Positions 1 through 20,233 of a stretch of DNA of 64,000 nt are shown one piece after another. The DNA lies in contig NC_092194.1 of assembly GCF_043641665.1 (NCBI RefSeq), positions 17,733,298 through 17,797,297 of the forward strand, given 5' to 3'. This DNA is from Enoplosus armatus (taxonomy: Eukaryota > Chordata > Actinopteri > Centrarchiformes > Enoplosidae). A program made the translations under genes and the position numbers. Under the pieces are notes generated by a model, which worked only from the letters and a program-made list of their open reading frames with translations, made no database searches and was not told the origin of the DNA. How positions within the stretch are numbered: the stretch's first letter is position 1; each line of letters begins with the position of its first letter.

Positions 1-3000
1 TTTTACCTCTCCGCTAAGATTTTTTGAGGGAAAAAACCTCAGTAGCCAATCCGTTGTTTAGCTATTTGCATCAAAACTGGTTAGTCAGGACGGAGTGCCT
101 CTTTTATGCTATGGGGACTTTATTGTTTGGTGCTCTACTTTTTCAGATTAAATTCAAAATTGTTTTAAAAGAATATACTTCTAACCCAATGATGTGTGTT
201 GCAGCTTATTTCATGCTTTTAACTTTTATTCAAAATGGCTACCATACCTTTCCTCCTGCATAACTCACGGTTTGTTCAAATTAGAGCACACAAGGAAGGG
301 TTTTCAGATGAAATCATTCACATTTTATCTCGAGGGGGAGTGTGGGAAAAAAAAAAAACATTGGAGAGACTCCTACCAGTGACATCCTATGGTGAAAAAT
401 CATTACTGCAGTCGTAACCTGGAACAAGAAAAATAAATGAATGCTTCCAAAAATAGTTCTCAACTTGTGGATAATATTCAACCATTTTAAGGTTGCGTCA
501 AATTCAGCAAACCTCCACTGTGTATCAGCAAAACATACAGTGTACTGCACTGTGAGTAAATACTGCATATATTAAGCGAGGAAATGGCTGTGATCTTAGA
601 GCACATTATCTTCTCTGGGTTGGGGTGGAGGTCTGTTCTAATTCTGGCCAATCAGAGAGACAGTTCATTTTTTTCTCTCCTGCTCAGTGACTAGGCCTGT
701 CAGGCCCATTTGTTAGAATAATTATATGGCTGTTAACAGCATCCCAGCTTAAAATAAAATTAGTACTGCATTGGTTTAAAGCAGCAGAGGCATCACATAA
801 AATGGCTGCTGAAGATCTTAAAAGAAAAACCTTTAAATGATGAAGCATTTGATTGTACTCTAGCTACTGTATGTCACACTCTGAGGTAAATTCCTGCTTA
901 AATTACAATCAAAGGAGGACTATGGGTTGTTTTTGTAAGTGGGGTGTCCTGAACAGAGACAGAGACATACAGTACCTCTGTCCTCCCTCTCTCTGCTCAG
1001 TGTGAGCCGTGCTCCTCTGGTTTATTTTGAGGTGGTCTTATCACAGCTGTTGTATCTGTGGTGGCAGCCTGTCCAAGCCCTTCGACACTCTTCCTTTTCC
1101 CTCTCTGGCCCTTGGTCCTGGTAAGACCCTGTTTGCTCGTTACCCTGTTTCTTCAGCGACATTTACACTTAAATAACCTAAAAATAATCTTAAATTCTGT
1201 GCTTGGGATGGTTTCCAAACCTCTTCTTATTCTTAAAAGGTACTAATAACTGTTTGTTTGAATTTGATGAAGAGTTAAATCAGTTGAGACTTGCCTGTGT
1301 CACATGTTAACAGAGTGGAGAGAGATTCATTTTATTTAAGAGAGACAAGGCTTCTCTTTTTAATTCATTTCTCTGATTGTGCACGACCACTGTTGTTTCC
1401 TTGGACAGTGAAGAAATCACTAATGCCTTTTCCTACAGTCATATATTTTTAGTTGAATTTCCATTTGGATAGCTGCCTCCTTTAAAAATATTGAATGTAG
1501 ATGGGGTCACTTATGTAATACCGATATTTCTTTTATTTGAAATGCAGCTTTTGTATGCACAACCACTGACATTGACATCAATAAGAGTGGATTAGAAATA
1601 AATAAATAACTTGCCCATATTAAGAAGTTCCTAAAATAGCCTGTGGGGTCTGGAACAGGTGCCATGTGCTCTGCTTGTCAAAGCACAGGCAGTGTGAAGG
1701 CTGCACTAATTTTATGCACGTAAACAGGCTCCGGCTGTGCGCCTCTACAACACAAGACAAACAGGCACTAAGGCACTGTGTAACTTAATTTCAATCACTG
1801 CGGTACACTAATAAGCTTTGTTATCACTTTAATTGACTGGGGCTGAATCACTTCTTAGTCAAAAAAGGGGACATTCTCCTGAATTTGCATGTCTTAAGAG
1901 TAAAGCACAATATGCTGTCAAGACCAAGGAAATACTCTGTGTCTGTAGCAGCTACAATTATTTAAAAAGGCTAATCTAATGTTTCTCACTGAGCCCTTCA
2001 GTAAAGAATATACAGCTGTTTTTGATGCCTTGCTCAAAGGCATAACGGTGGTACCTGCTAAGGGAGTGAGTGGTGATTAAACAACATTTTAATTATCGAT
2101 TAATCGTTTGGTCTATAAATTGTCAGAAAATAGTGAAAAATACACAAAGATACTCAGTTTACTGTCATATATCACATAGAAAAGCAGTATATTCTCACAT
2201 CTCAGAAGCTGGAACCAGCAAATGTTTTGCATTTTTGCTTGAAAAATGACTAAAAGGATTCAATCATAATAGTTGGTGATTAATTATCCGCCTTTCGACT
2301 AAGTGATTAATCAACTAATTGCTGCAGCTCTAATGTGCAAAAGGCTAATATCGATTTATCAGTCTAGCTATATAGGTCTTCTTCACGGTTACAGTAGGAA
2401 AAGCACAGGTGTAAAAAATGTAATTAATGATGGCTGAATTCCATTTAGCTGCTTCAGTTTCAGGGTCCTGGTATTGTGCATGGCTCACTGTCATGTTTTA
2501 CTGGGACACTTAAATAGAATAGAGCCATCGTTACTGTTATTAGTAACACCTGTGTGACAAGTCAAAATGTCCGCTGTGAAAAAGGCCTGTTGCAAAGCTT
2601 TTTATACGGCAATATAGCCTGAACTTAGTAAATCTACCTTCATTTAAACAGAAGTTTATTGAGTTAAGCATTATTCAAAGCCTTCAAAGAGCAATGATGA
2701 AGTAACTAAGACACATTAGCAACCACTTTGGAGAAGGCATTGATTTGATGAGACACTGTTTGGTTGGACTCGGCCGTTTTCATATTAACATTCATACAGA
2801 CAATCAGTCCGGAGGATTGACAGTGGAGCAGTGAAAAGTTATCTGTCTTTCGTCCTCTTTCTGCTAAATGAACTCACAAAATCGAGTTCACCTGTGAAAA
2901 CAGGTCAGAGTTTATCATAAGAGACTAATCCTTTGGATAACAACACCAGGATGAGATGAATATCACTATCATTCCTCAGGTTCATTACAGAAACCAACTG

Positions 3001-3027
3001 TTTCCCTCTCAGTACTAGCTCAGAATA
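1..3027. other. Non-coding region upstream of the taxilin gene
   Basis: I see no convincing coding exon here: open frames are short, lack family resemblance and are not flanked by matching splice sites. The stretch holds one dispersed repeat (about 2085-2335) and otherwise AT-rich sequence. It presumably includes the promoter and any 5' UTR of the taxilin gene that starts at 3028. No TATA box or CpG-rich core could be assigned with confidence. Confidence 0.5.
2085..2335 (+). repeat. Dispersed teleost repeat, family R1, plus orientation
   Basis: The copy contains the phrases AATCGTTTGGTCTATAAA, CAGAAAATAGTGAAAAAT, AGAAGCTGGAACCAGCAAAT and a final GCTGCAGCTCTA. The same ordered phrases recur, forward or inverted, near 4410, 8597, 12415, 32546 and 40290. 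It has no coding capacity and looks like an old non-autonomous element; the class is not determinable by eye. Confidence 0.6.
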
Positions 3028-7000
<3,973 letters not shown>

Positions 7001-7050
7001 TGCTGCAACTACTGTCAAAAAGATATCTGGTGTCATGTGAGATTCATAGC

Positions 7051-7056
7051 AATAAA
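7051..7056 (+). other. PolyA signal of the taxilin gene
   Basis: AATAAA about 50 bases after the taxilin stop codon, followed by A- and GT-rich sequence. It would give a very short 3' UTR; further sites downstream are not excluded. Confidence 0.55.
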
Positions 7057-7966
7057 AAGAAAAATGCTGGCTTTGTGTTCCGTGTCTGATCCTGATATGT
7101 TAAGATTTAAGAGAACATTCATTTTAGCACCTGGCAACAGGCTTACCGCTAAGCAGTTTTATGCCTTTTCTAACACACAGAACAAGAGGTAAAGAACATT
7201 TTGATGCCCTTTCCTTATTTCCTCCATACAGACCTTTAGAGCTGTGAAGTGGAGAGAGCTATTTCGGCCGCCCCCATAATGGCTGTAAAATTCCCATTCA
7301 TTTTCTCCATATGCAGCGTTGTGTGACTCACTTCCACGGCTTAGATCTGCATAATAGAAAATATCTGGTTCTTTGATACAAAGGTACAAGACTGTGTACA
7401 TAAAGAGATAATGTAATAAGTTAACTACGACTCCCGAGGCGCAGGTTCATTTAGTATTGCATTTCGAAAAGGCTGAGGGACTCACAGGAGAAAAATTGAA
7501 GCAGCAAAAGATGGGTCAACCTCCAAAAAGACTAGATCCTACATTTCCCACAACACAACCAATATCTTCTTCTTAAACCCTCCCATCCCGTCTGGTAACA
7601 GCCCTTCTTTCAAACTTGACACCCCCAGTTTTTAACATAGGCGGTCTGTAATAAATGTGTTGTCTCCAATCTGAGATAACTCAAGTGAAGTCACCCGAGT
7701 AATCTTCTGACGAAGCTCGCTCCAGAGTCACATAAAACATTATACAACCATTCTCACAAGCTGAGTAGTACTCCTCATGACTAGTAAACCGATCTTCATG
7801 TGTGAAATCAGTGGAGTGCCCCTTTAAACCCAGTGCAACAGCAAGTCTTGTTTTCCCGTTCGACCAGAGTGGACTTGGAGAGAAAGCAGAGACTGTGTCA
7901 CTCCGGTGCACTGATAAGAAGTTGCATATCTTATGAAACTATTACAGCATCACATTCAAACAGGAA
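7057..7966. other. Intergenic spacer between taxilin and the peroxiredoxin-like gene
   Basis: About 900 bases with no supported exon. The short open frames on the minus strand (for example 7159-7401 and 7681-7911) show no recognisable motif. The right part presumably holds the promoter and 5' UTR of the gene starting at 7967. Confidence 0.5.
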
Positions 7967-10900
7967 ATGGCTAAAAGAGCAGACCGGACTGCAGTCTCTT
8001 ATGTGAAAGCTCTCACAGCTTTTGTTGAAAATGGAAAAGCTCTGCTGGACCTCGCCGAGAAGGAGAGCAGGGAAGGTAGGCAGCATTTTGTGCGGCCAGA
8101 CAAGTGCACATAAAAATAGACATGCTGCAGACGCCGTGTTCTGCAGTTGGCAGGCGATTTATGGTTGTACCATGAGTGGGGGCCTGTCAATCATTAGACT
8201 CAAAGAATGAGCCGAAATGGACTGTTACACACTAACTTCATTTACTTTATCTCACAAAGGCTCTTACCAGGAATTCATCAGGCTGAAAATCTGCATGGAG
8301 CGAAAACAGTCACTGCTGGGTCTGATTGAAGCTGGCGCAGCTTTGTACAGAAGGTTATCAGCAGTACCCACAATATATGAACTGCCTATAAAAGCTTTTA
8401 AATCATTTTACAGCTACTGTAAAAATATATTTCTAAAAAGTAAATAGATCTATGAGCTTCATGGAACCACATATTCAGCTTTGCACTCTAAGACATGCAA
8501 AGTTGTTTACTTCTATTCTTTCTAATTTCACAGTTTCTCAGTTAAGAGGAAAAAAGAGGCAGAGGACGTATGGAGAAAAAACAATCAGTAAGTGCTAGAG
8601 TTTAAACAATTAGTCTATTAATTCATTAGTTCATCAACAGACGATGAATTGGCTACTATTTTGAAAATCAATTAATTTTCAAAATAGTTTTTTCAAATAT
8701 TTTTTCAATCAGAAATGCCAAATAAACTTCATACTTGTGATAATTGCTGTTTTTCTGTGATAGTAAATCAATAATTTTGTTTTGGTTTTGGACTGTTGAT
8801 CAGACACAACAAGCTCTGTAAAGACATCAGCTTTAGGAAATTGTAATGGGCGTTTTTCATCATTTTCAGGCCTTTTATATACCAAACGATTACTCAGTTA
8901 ATTGAAAAAACAATAGGCAGATTAATCGATAACGAAAGTAATAGTTAGTTGCAGCCCAAGTTAGAGTAAAGAAAATATGTTTTCTTTTTAATGAAGCAAG
9001 TCCCACTGTCTCCGAGCATTTGCACCCAAAACTTCCAAACAAAATTACAAAGTGAGGAAATGATGAATGACAAATGAGATGAAAATATATTTCTATACAT
9101 TTTACTCTCTGAATTACAATGGCAAAAACTAGAGAGGATCCAGACTCACTCACGCCTCCAATACTATCGTAGCGGACACCCTGACATAGTAAAAATCTGT
9201 TGAGAAACTCCTGATTGTGCAACAGTAAATAGTAAACCTCCCTATGCATTCATTCATTTCATTCAGAAGATAACTCACAGTCCCTAAAAACTGAAACAAT
9301 CGTTTCAAACAAAAGCTTTCTTGTATGACTTATCCAGCTGTGCTGCTTTACGGGACGCTGTGCAGGACTTTCTGGAACTAGAAGTGAGTTACTGAAATAA
9401 CAAATACTTTCAAAAACATTCTTATCAGTGCCATTGTCTAAGCATTTAGTTTTTTACAGACTGTGACTGATGTAACACAGGTGCAGTGGGATGCCTTTCT
9501 GCAGCGTTTGGATGATGAGTTACAACTGAGTGCTGAAATACTGGATGGGGACCATCAGTCAAAATGTATTTCACCAGATACATTTCTCATCGATGCCAGA
9601 ACCGAAGAGCAAGTTTGATGCATTTCCTTCAACACGTGACTTGTTAAGAAATTAAACACTGTACTAGTTTATATATTACATTATCTATCATCGGTTTCTG
9701 TGTGTTTTACAGGACAGTGACACTAGAGAAATATCTTGGGAAAGGTAAAAAGACCCTGCTGGTGTTAATCCGTCAGTTCTCCTGTCTACTCTGCCGTCTC
9801 CATCTTAAAGATCTGGAGAAGAATCAGGTACAGAACACTGGAAAGTTAATGTTATGACAGATACTACAATAGACTGCAAAATACAAAGTATTACAAGATA
9901 GATTTTAAGGCAACATCATGTCTCTGTCAGTGACAATATATGAAAGGTTCCATTACACAATATCTTATGAACATATGGTAAAATAAATAATAGAATTCAT
10001 GTTTGTTCTCAGCATTCAAAAACAGACGTTTAATCCTCTATAATGCTGCTGTACTACAATGTGAGTTTTACTTTCATGCCACAAATGACTTTGCATAGAA
10101 GCAGTTATTTTAGATTTAAATACATAATATAAATAAATGTTCTGAAATTTAAAAAAAAAAAAAGTTGTTGAATAAAACACCCACTGCCTACCGCCTACAC
10201 GGTTTCTACTGTATTGAGTTCAGATGTTCATTATGTTTATAAAATTGATAAAAGTTCCTTTTCCTATACTGGGTTCAAATTGGTACAAATCTCATCCAGG
10301 ATAAGAAACAATTTTTGAATATAGTCCGTGTGACTGAACATGTATTAATATATGGTTGCTTGAATATACAGTACAATGACCATGTCTGTAATTATGTTTA
10401 TAAGCAGTTAAAACATGATGATGTGCACATTATTTGGTTTATTTTCTGTTTTTATTTCTTTTTCTCCTTAATGAAATGTTCATGACTGTCAGAAATGTAA
10501 GGATTTAATATGCAGTTTGGAGCATTATCTTCTGGTTATATGTTTGGAAGTTAATGCAATGTTCTGTTGCGTGCTGTATGTTCATGATTGCATCAATTCT
10601 GATTCAATAATTTCTGAGTTTAGAGTTCAGCATAATCACAGAGCAAAAACTGGAGAGCATCCAGTCACGCTCCTCCTCCGGCTGCCAGAAAACTTAGCAG
10701 CAAATTAATCTGACCAAGTCAATAGTGCAGAGTTATTCTCAGAGGGAGGCACAGTCAATCTCTAAAATCAACTTCAAACAGTTGATTTTAGAAAAATCGC
10801 AATGCAATATTTGGCATGGCTTTTTGAAGTTATAATTCTCATTTTAAACCTTGCATGTTCTCTCCTAGATATGACTATTTAAGGTTGCCATCACATCTAT

Positions 10901-11756
10901 GAATCTAGATTGGATCTATTATTATTCCTAATTATCATCTTTTATCTCAGTTTTTAAATACAACATGTCACATATCACATTTTGTCTCTGTATATGACAT
11001 TGTTTTTCAGAGTTCCCTGGATGCAAACTTAATTGAAGTGGTGGTCATTTCATTTGGATGTCAGGAGGGAGCTTCACACTGGCTGCAGGAGACTGGCTGT
11101 CACTACGACATGCTGTTGGATCCTGATAGAAAGGTCAGAGGTCAATGCCAGGCGACAATAATAAAGAATGCACACTTCATACTTTATATATACTTAAAAC
11201 TAGCAGTTAACTCTTGGGTGTTGCAGATATACGCTGCATTCGGCCTGGGAGCGTCTCTGAAGAAAGTACTAAACTTCAGCAACATGCTGCTCTATGCTGA
11301 ATATGTGGTGGACGATATGGAGTTTCCAAGAGGGCTTCCATCGATTCAAGACGACATGTTTCAGGTAAAATTATGCTCGCTTCAAGTGCAGACGTTTGAG
11401 ACGGCAGCAGCAGAACTTGATGTGCCCTTGTGTAAGGCATCTGAAGTCCCTATTCTCCAGTGAAACTTTAACCAACAAATAACAACAATGGGCAGCTCAT
11501 GAAATTCTCTAATCACCAATTGTTTTTTTTAAAACAATTTTGTTTGTTAAATGTTTCCCATGATCATTTTAGTTTTTACATCTACACAGAAAGTTTATTA
11601 AGGTTCATATATACTTTTGGTTTATTTTGTATCCTTTGTATTTTTCAGCTGGGAGGCGACTTTGTTTTGGACGAACATGGGAGGGTGCTGTTCTCTCACT
11701 GCTGCCAGAGTCCCATAGACAGACCGTCAGTGGAGGACATTTTATCTGCACAGTGA
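7967..11756 (+). CDS. Peroxiredoxin-like (AhpC/TSA_2-type) protein, selenoprotein L-like Cys form (9 exons)
   Basis: Exons: 7967-8075, 8260-8353, 8534-8587, 9338-9383, 9460-9608, 9713-9827, 11011-11133, 11227-11364, 11649-11756, giving about 311 residues with all phases consistent. Residues 1-145 are mostly helical, with no recognised domain. From about 152 a thioredoxin-fold Prx-like domain follows: LLVLIRQFSCLLCRLHL carries Cys175-x-x-Cys178 after the second strand, then VVVISFGCQEGASHWLQETG, DMLLDPDRKIYAAFGLG and a C-terminal GGDFVLDEHGRVLFSH. This is the layout of Prxl2/AAED1 and SelL proteins, thiol oxidoreductases whose substrates are poorly known. SelL of aquatic animals has Sec-x-x-Sec where this gene has two TGT/TGC Cys codons. 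The intron at 9609-9712 begins with GC, not GT. Family call is firm; the exact orthologue is not. Confidence 0.8.
8597..8957 (-). repeat. Dispersed repeat R1, inverted copy in intron 3
   Basis: It contains the reverse complement of the R1 phrases and ends with AGTTGCAGCCC, the inverted form of the GCTGCAGCTCT end. It lies inside intron 3 of the peroxiredoxin-like gene. Confidence 0.55.
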
Positions 11757-11923
11757 AGTTTGCAACTCCTTAATGTACGACACAGGTTAATTAAAAGAGA
11801 ACAGAAACAGGGGATGTCAGCTGATAAACTACCAGAGTGATTGCCAGGCCAAGCTGTAAACTGATCAATATTGTGACAATCAGCTTTAAGCAACACATTA
11901 CAAGGTATGTACATGATATGTCC

Positions 11924-11929
11924 AATAAA
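11924..11929 (+). other. PolyA signal of the peroxiredoxin-like gene
   Basis: AATAAA in the context CCAATAAAATGTCACTG, 168 bases after the stop codon. The short 3' UTR before it (11757-11923) shows no clear SECIS core, which fits a Cys rather than Sec protein. Confidence 0.55.
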
Positions 11930-12186
11930 ATGTCACTGTACAATTAAACAAGTCTATAATAAAATTGATTGAGCTCACTTTGTAAAGAAAATCTAATTAA
12001 AAACATGAATCTCTTGATGTATGATGTAGAGCATGGTCCTATGGTTCCTGGCTATAGGTTTATACTGTAATTTCACTGTCAATTATTTCTCATTGGTTTA
12101 CACTGTGGACAGTTTAGGTCAGTGTGGTATAATGTGTGACCATCCAGCTTCCTCTTATGTTCTTGCTTCACTGCCACATATAGAAG

Positions 12187-12350
12187 GGGTGGACAAAACA
12201 ATAGGAACAGACAACAATTTAATGCAATCCAATGGAAAACCCCTACAACTCATCTTAACTTTGTATAGCTCATAAAGGCGTGGAGACTGCAGATTGTGCT
12301 GTTGTTGCACTGGGTTATCTTTGCAGGTGTTCCTATTATTTTGTCCACCA
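12187..12350. mobile_element. Small MITE-like element with terminal inverted repeats
   Basis: The left end GGTGGACAAAACAATAGGAA is matched in inverted form by the right end TTCCTATTATTTTGTCCACC, with one mismatch. The roughly 120-base interior has no coding capacity. The structure is that of a miniature DNA transposon; the superfamily cannot be fixed without clear target duplications. Confidence 0.7.
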
Positions 12351-12414
12351 AGATCTTTCGTCCTATCCCAACAGCACACATTAATATGACAAAATCAATA
12401 TTGCACTGCACTAA

Positions 12415-12600
12415 TATACTATAAGTAGATAAAATAGTGAAAAATGCACATCACTCCAAGGTGACGAGATATTCAGTTTACAATTGTAGACAATTTTGTA
12501 ATTTTTTCTTACAAAATGATTAATAAATTACCAAAGTAGTTGCTGATTAATTTTCTGTCAACTAATCAATTAACTGACTAACCCCTGCAGCTCTTGAGGT
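12415..12600 (+). repeat. Dispersed repeat R1, partial copy
   Basis: It carries AAAATAGTGAAAAATGCACA, AGATATTCAGTTTACA and a terminal CCCTGCAGCTCT, but lacks the middle GGAACCAGCAAA part. It is a decayed or internally deleted copy. Confidence 0.5.
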
Positions 12601-13539
12601 CAGATAAGATAGAGCTTTTAATCCACAAGGACATTTTTATGGGCAAGAAGCTTGGTATACAATAAAAACAGATAATACAAATACTGTATATAAGCATAGT
12701 ATAAATACACTATATAGAATACATGAATAAAATAAAATCACAGTCTACAAAAATATATAATAAAGGGAGGTGCAAAGTACAAATTATGTCATTTTAAACT
12801 TGAGTAACATTTTGCAAGAGCACATGCACATTATAAGTCAACCAAAGATTGACCAACCAAAGACTTTCAGTCAGTTCTATAGGGAGACACTGTGTCACTC
12901 CTAATGCATATTTTTGGTTTTTGGAAAAGGAAAACTCAGTAACCTGGATTACAGTATATCTTGTTTCTCTGAAATGCTCCATTTTTGGTTAATGTTTACA
13001 TTATGCTACATCCTGACTACTGAGAGTCCCAAAGTGTATATGTCATGTATATGTAAGGGCTCAGCAAAATCTATTGCAGCAAGAGAAAACATAATCTAAT
13101 TAATTAATTTGATAAGATAGTGTCTCTCAGAAAAACTGGAACATGCGGAGAAAATTATGCTGTTTTATTTTTTACTACTGTTGAAAGTTTTATTCTGGCA
13201 GTCATTTGAGCCATCAACCAAAACCATTTCAATGAATGATTACTGATCAGAAAACAAATGTTAAAGGCTAAGCATAGATGTTTATCATAGATATAATCAA
13301 TGGCAAAAATGTCATCAAAAGTTCAGCAAACTCCTCTAAAATTAAAGATGGGGCCCAAAAATGCGGTCAACGTTTAGGAATACTCTTGCCAAATATTCAA
13401 GTGCCATTGCGACTACTGCAACTATGGTTACCCATAGGTGACTGCTGGAGGGGTCTCTGACAGTATAACTGCTTCTAGTATTGTACGTGCACTACTGCTT
13501 TACAAAACCTAACAATAAAAGGTTCAGAGATAACAAGTC

Positions 13540-13990
13540 ACAGTGCTAGTGGCTCTGTTAGGCTGTACTTTGGAACAGCTAAATGCTAATGTCAGCATGC
13601 TAACATACTCGCAATGACAATTCTAGCATGCTGGTGTTCAGCAGGTATAACGTTTAGCGTGTACACCATCTTAGTTTCGCATTTTAGTATGCTAACGTTT
13701 GCTAATTAGCACTAAACACAAAGTACAGCTGAGGATGACAGGAATGTCATTAGTTTAAGTATTTGATCATAAACCAAATTACTGGACAAATTAAAATGAC
13801 AAAGTTATTACAATTAATTCTTAGGGGAACGTGAGCGTGAGTGCCAAGTTTCATGGCTAGCCATCTAGTGGTTGTCAAGACATTTCACTCAACACCAAAA
13901 GTGGCAACCTGCTGGTGCTGCTTGAGGTAAAGTCAGGTGATCACCACGTCAATAGGATTCATCCTCTGGGCACCATGAATTTCTGGAAAT
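13540..13990 (+). repeat. Dispersed GCTAGC/TGCTAAC-rich repeat, family R3
   Basis: It contains AGCTAAATGCTAATGTCAGC, ATGCTAACATACTCGCAATG, CAGGTATAACGTTTAGC and AAGTGGCAACCTGCTGGTG. Related phrases occur near 28243-28600 (inverted), 41985-42150 and 54040-54165, so this is a dispersed family rather than gene-specific sequence. Confidence 0.55.
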
Positions 13991-14368
13991 CCATGAAATG
14001 GTTGTTGAAGGAGTGTTGATGGAGTGCTTTGAAGTTTATGTATTTATTCAGTTCATTAAAATAACACATGATAAAAAAAAGTATAGGAAAAGAAATGAGC
14101 CCTCTGAAGAGAAAGTTATTTTTTCCCCTGACTGTGAGGATGGTGTGGCAACAAAAGGAAGGGGCCCCTGGAGTCTCGTGCACAGGGGCCGTAAATCGGA
14201 GACACAGAGAGTTTGGTAACACTCCTTGAAAAGGTGACTAGTGACAGGGGAAGAGGGACTTTGATCACAACACTCATGCCTCGCTTGTCTCTTTAAAGAC
14301 GCGCCTCTTCTTAGACTTTCATAGACACAGACACAGTATCATTATTTTATGTCAGATAATCAGCAGAG

Positions 14369-18270
<3,902 letters not shown>

Positions 18271-20233
18271 TTAAAGCCTTGAAGACCTGGAACATTATTG
18301 GATTATTTTCTACATATGTACTGTGTTTACAATACACAGTATACAGTCCTGGTGTAGTTTCTTCATTAGACCAGCCAGTGTAAAGTACTGTGAAATGTAC
18401 TACAGTGGTTCTTATTTCAGTCTTGTGTTACATTAGATATTCTGAGGCTTTAAAGGTGTTAACTACCGAATTGCACTGTGGAGGATGAAACACAGGAGGT
18501 GTTATGAAATCAAATCAAGAACGGATCCATATCTTTGCAACCTCACACCTCAACAATGCTAATTTTCACCAATGAAATTATGCATATTTATAGAATGAGG
18601 ACCTTACGTCACCTTGAGCTAATGGGCATTAAGGCGATGAAACTCAACACATGAAAATCTCAGATACTGAAGTTTTATAGAACAGCAGTAGAATTGTTGA
18701 TTTTGGTCCCTTTTCTTTGTTCGTATTATATTTGTCTGTTACTTAGTGGGATTTCTCAAAAACTGATTTAAATTAAATTGGAAGGTATAAATAATTTGGT
18801 TTTTTTGCAGATCAACATCCAATAGCGCCACCATGTGGCTAGTGAAAAAACATTTTACAGTTTGGCTCTCAAAAGATAAGTCCTGTGATATTCTATATTT
18901 TTCTGATAATCAACAAATCTCATGAAAAGACCAAAACCAATAATTAACTGATCCAAAAAACAAATAGAGATGTCTCAAGCCGGTCCTGAGAATCGGTATT
19001 GGGGCTGATACGGGCGCTAAAGCAAAGTTTTAGCACTCTTTTAGAGCTCCATTCCTCCAATACACATCACACATCAATGAGCACACTGTTGCACATGTTG
19101 ACCTGATGACATGTTTCTTCATTAAGATGAACATAGGCACTGTATTCTATTCTCAGTCAATCCCACCATCCTACTGCCAGAAATACTCACTAGCACACCA
19201 AATACGTGGCAGAAAATAGTCCCTGTTTGAGTAATGTTTGCTAAAAACTACAATGCCCAACTGAATTATGTTGCCTTAACTATTTATCTGTGACCTGTTT
19301 TTCAAAAAGAAAGTCTAGTAGGACATGCACATATCAACTCTGAGCGACCTTGCAAACTTGGAAGGATGCTCTGTATATTTGGTGGCACTACAGCAACATG
19401 CTAAATTATAACTCAGTGGTCCCAGTTTTTACTAAAAGGTGTCTTCTTTGCATTTTCAAACATCCAGACAACAATACCCGTGATTGTTGACAGTTTTTTT
19501 TAATGCTATACTGTATATCTAATTGAGGCTTGGTTTTGTTGAGGCTTTTGTTCCATTGTAGGTGTGCCCATAAAGCTTCAGCAGCAGCCAACAAAAGCTG
19601 CCCTACATACATAGTGCTGACTGAATGGGAAGACCATAAATTGTGTTGAAAATCAGTGGTATGCATGAGAAGTGGGATTCCCTCAAGCGTAAATATCCGT
19701 GTCGCTGCGACAAGGAGGATAGAAATCTCTCATGGAGACTGAAAATGTCTCTGTGACTCCTGCACACTGTCAGCATCACATGATGACTTCTGCAGCATGG
19801 TTAATATAGATTACAACTAGTTAAATACATGTAAATAGTAAATAAAAACATTCACTTTTTGCTCATGGAACTGATATAACTGATAACAATTCGAGAGAAA
19901 ATGACTGCCCGTGACAGATATATGATTAGGAAACTGTTTGCCTCGCATAACAAAGATCCACTGACCCGTTAAATGAGGGCAGAGGGGTGTGGGGGCTTGG
20001 AGAGGGGATGTGGATGTGGGGATGAAGTAGGCAATTATGTTTAAGAACTCGCTGCACAGTACAATGAGTTTATAACTAATGGGGAATAGATTGAAGAAGG
20101 GGTGGGGTCCTAATAGATACAATACCCCGGACAAATAGGAGCTTTTCCGTCACAGGATATTTCTCTCTGTCTTTTTCTGGAGGAAGTCTACAGCAGCCAG
20201 TCAGATAGAAACTTTGAGGTTAATTGGTGAAAA
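18271..20233. other. Intergenic spacer before the afadin-like gene
   Basis: The first part is the transporter 3' UTR (ATTAAA overlapping the stop region at 18269-18274 is a weak candidate signal). The rest is AT-rich with no supported exon. The last 150 bases before 20234 are presumably the 5' UTR and promoter of the afadin-like gene. Confidence 0.45.

Larger units (their letters stand above)
11930..14368. other. Intergenic spacer with several repeats
   Basis: About 2.4 kb without supported coding exons. It holds a small inverted-terminal-repeat element (12187-12350), an R1 fragment (12415-12600) and a GCTAGC/TGCTAAC-rich R3 repeat (about 13540-13990). The stretch 14240-14368 directly before the transporter start is probably its promoter and 5' UTR. 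Confidence 0.5.

Noticed and set aside
24..568. Short open frames at the left edge
   Set aside because: They have no recognised motif, conflict with each other in frame and lack flanking splice sites or a promoter.
11757..11923. Possible SECIS element in the 3' UTR of the SelL-like gene
   Set aside because: A few ATGT/TGAT motifs occur, but no ATGA...AA...TGA/GGAT arrangement with pairing stems was convincing, and the gene has no in-frame TGA needing one.
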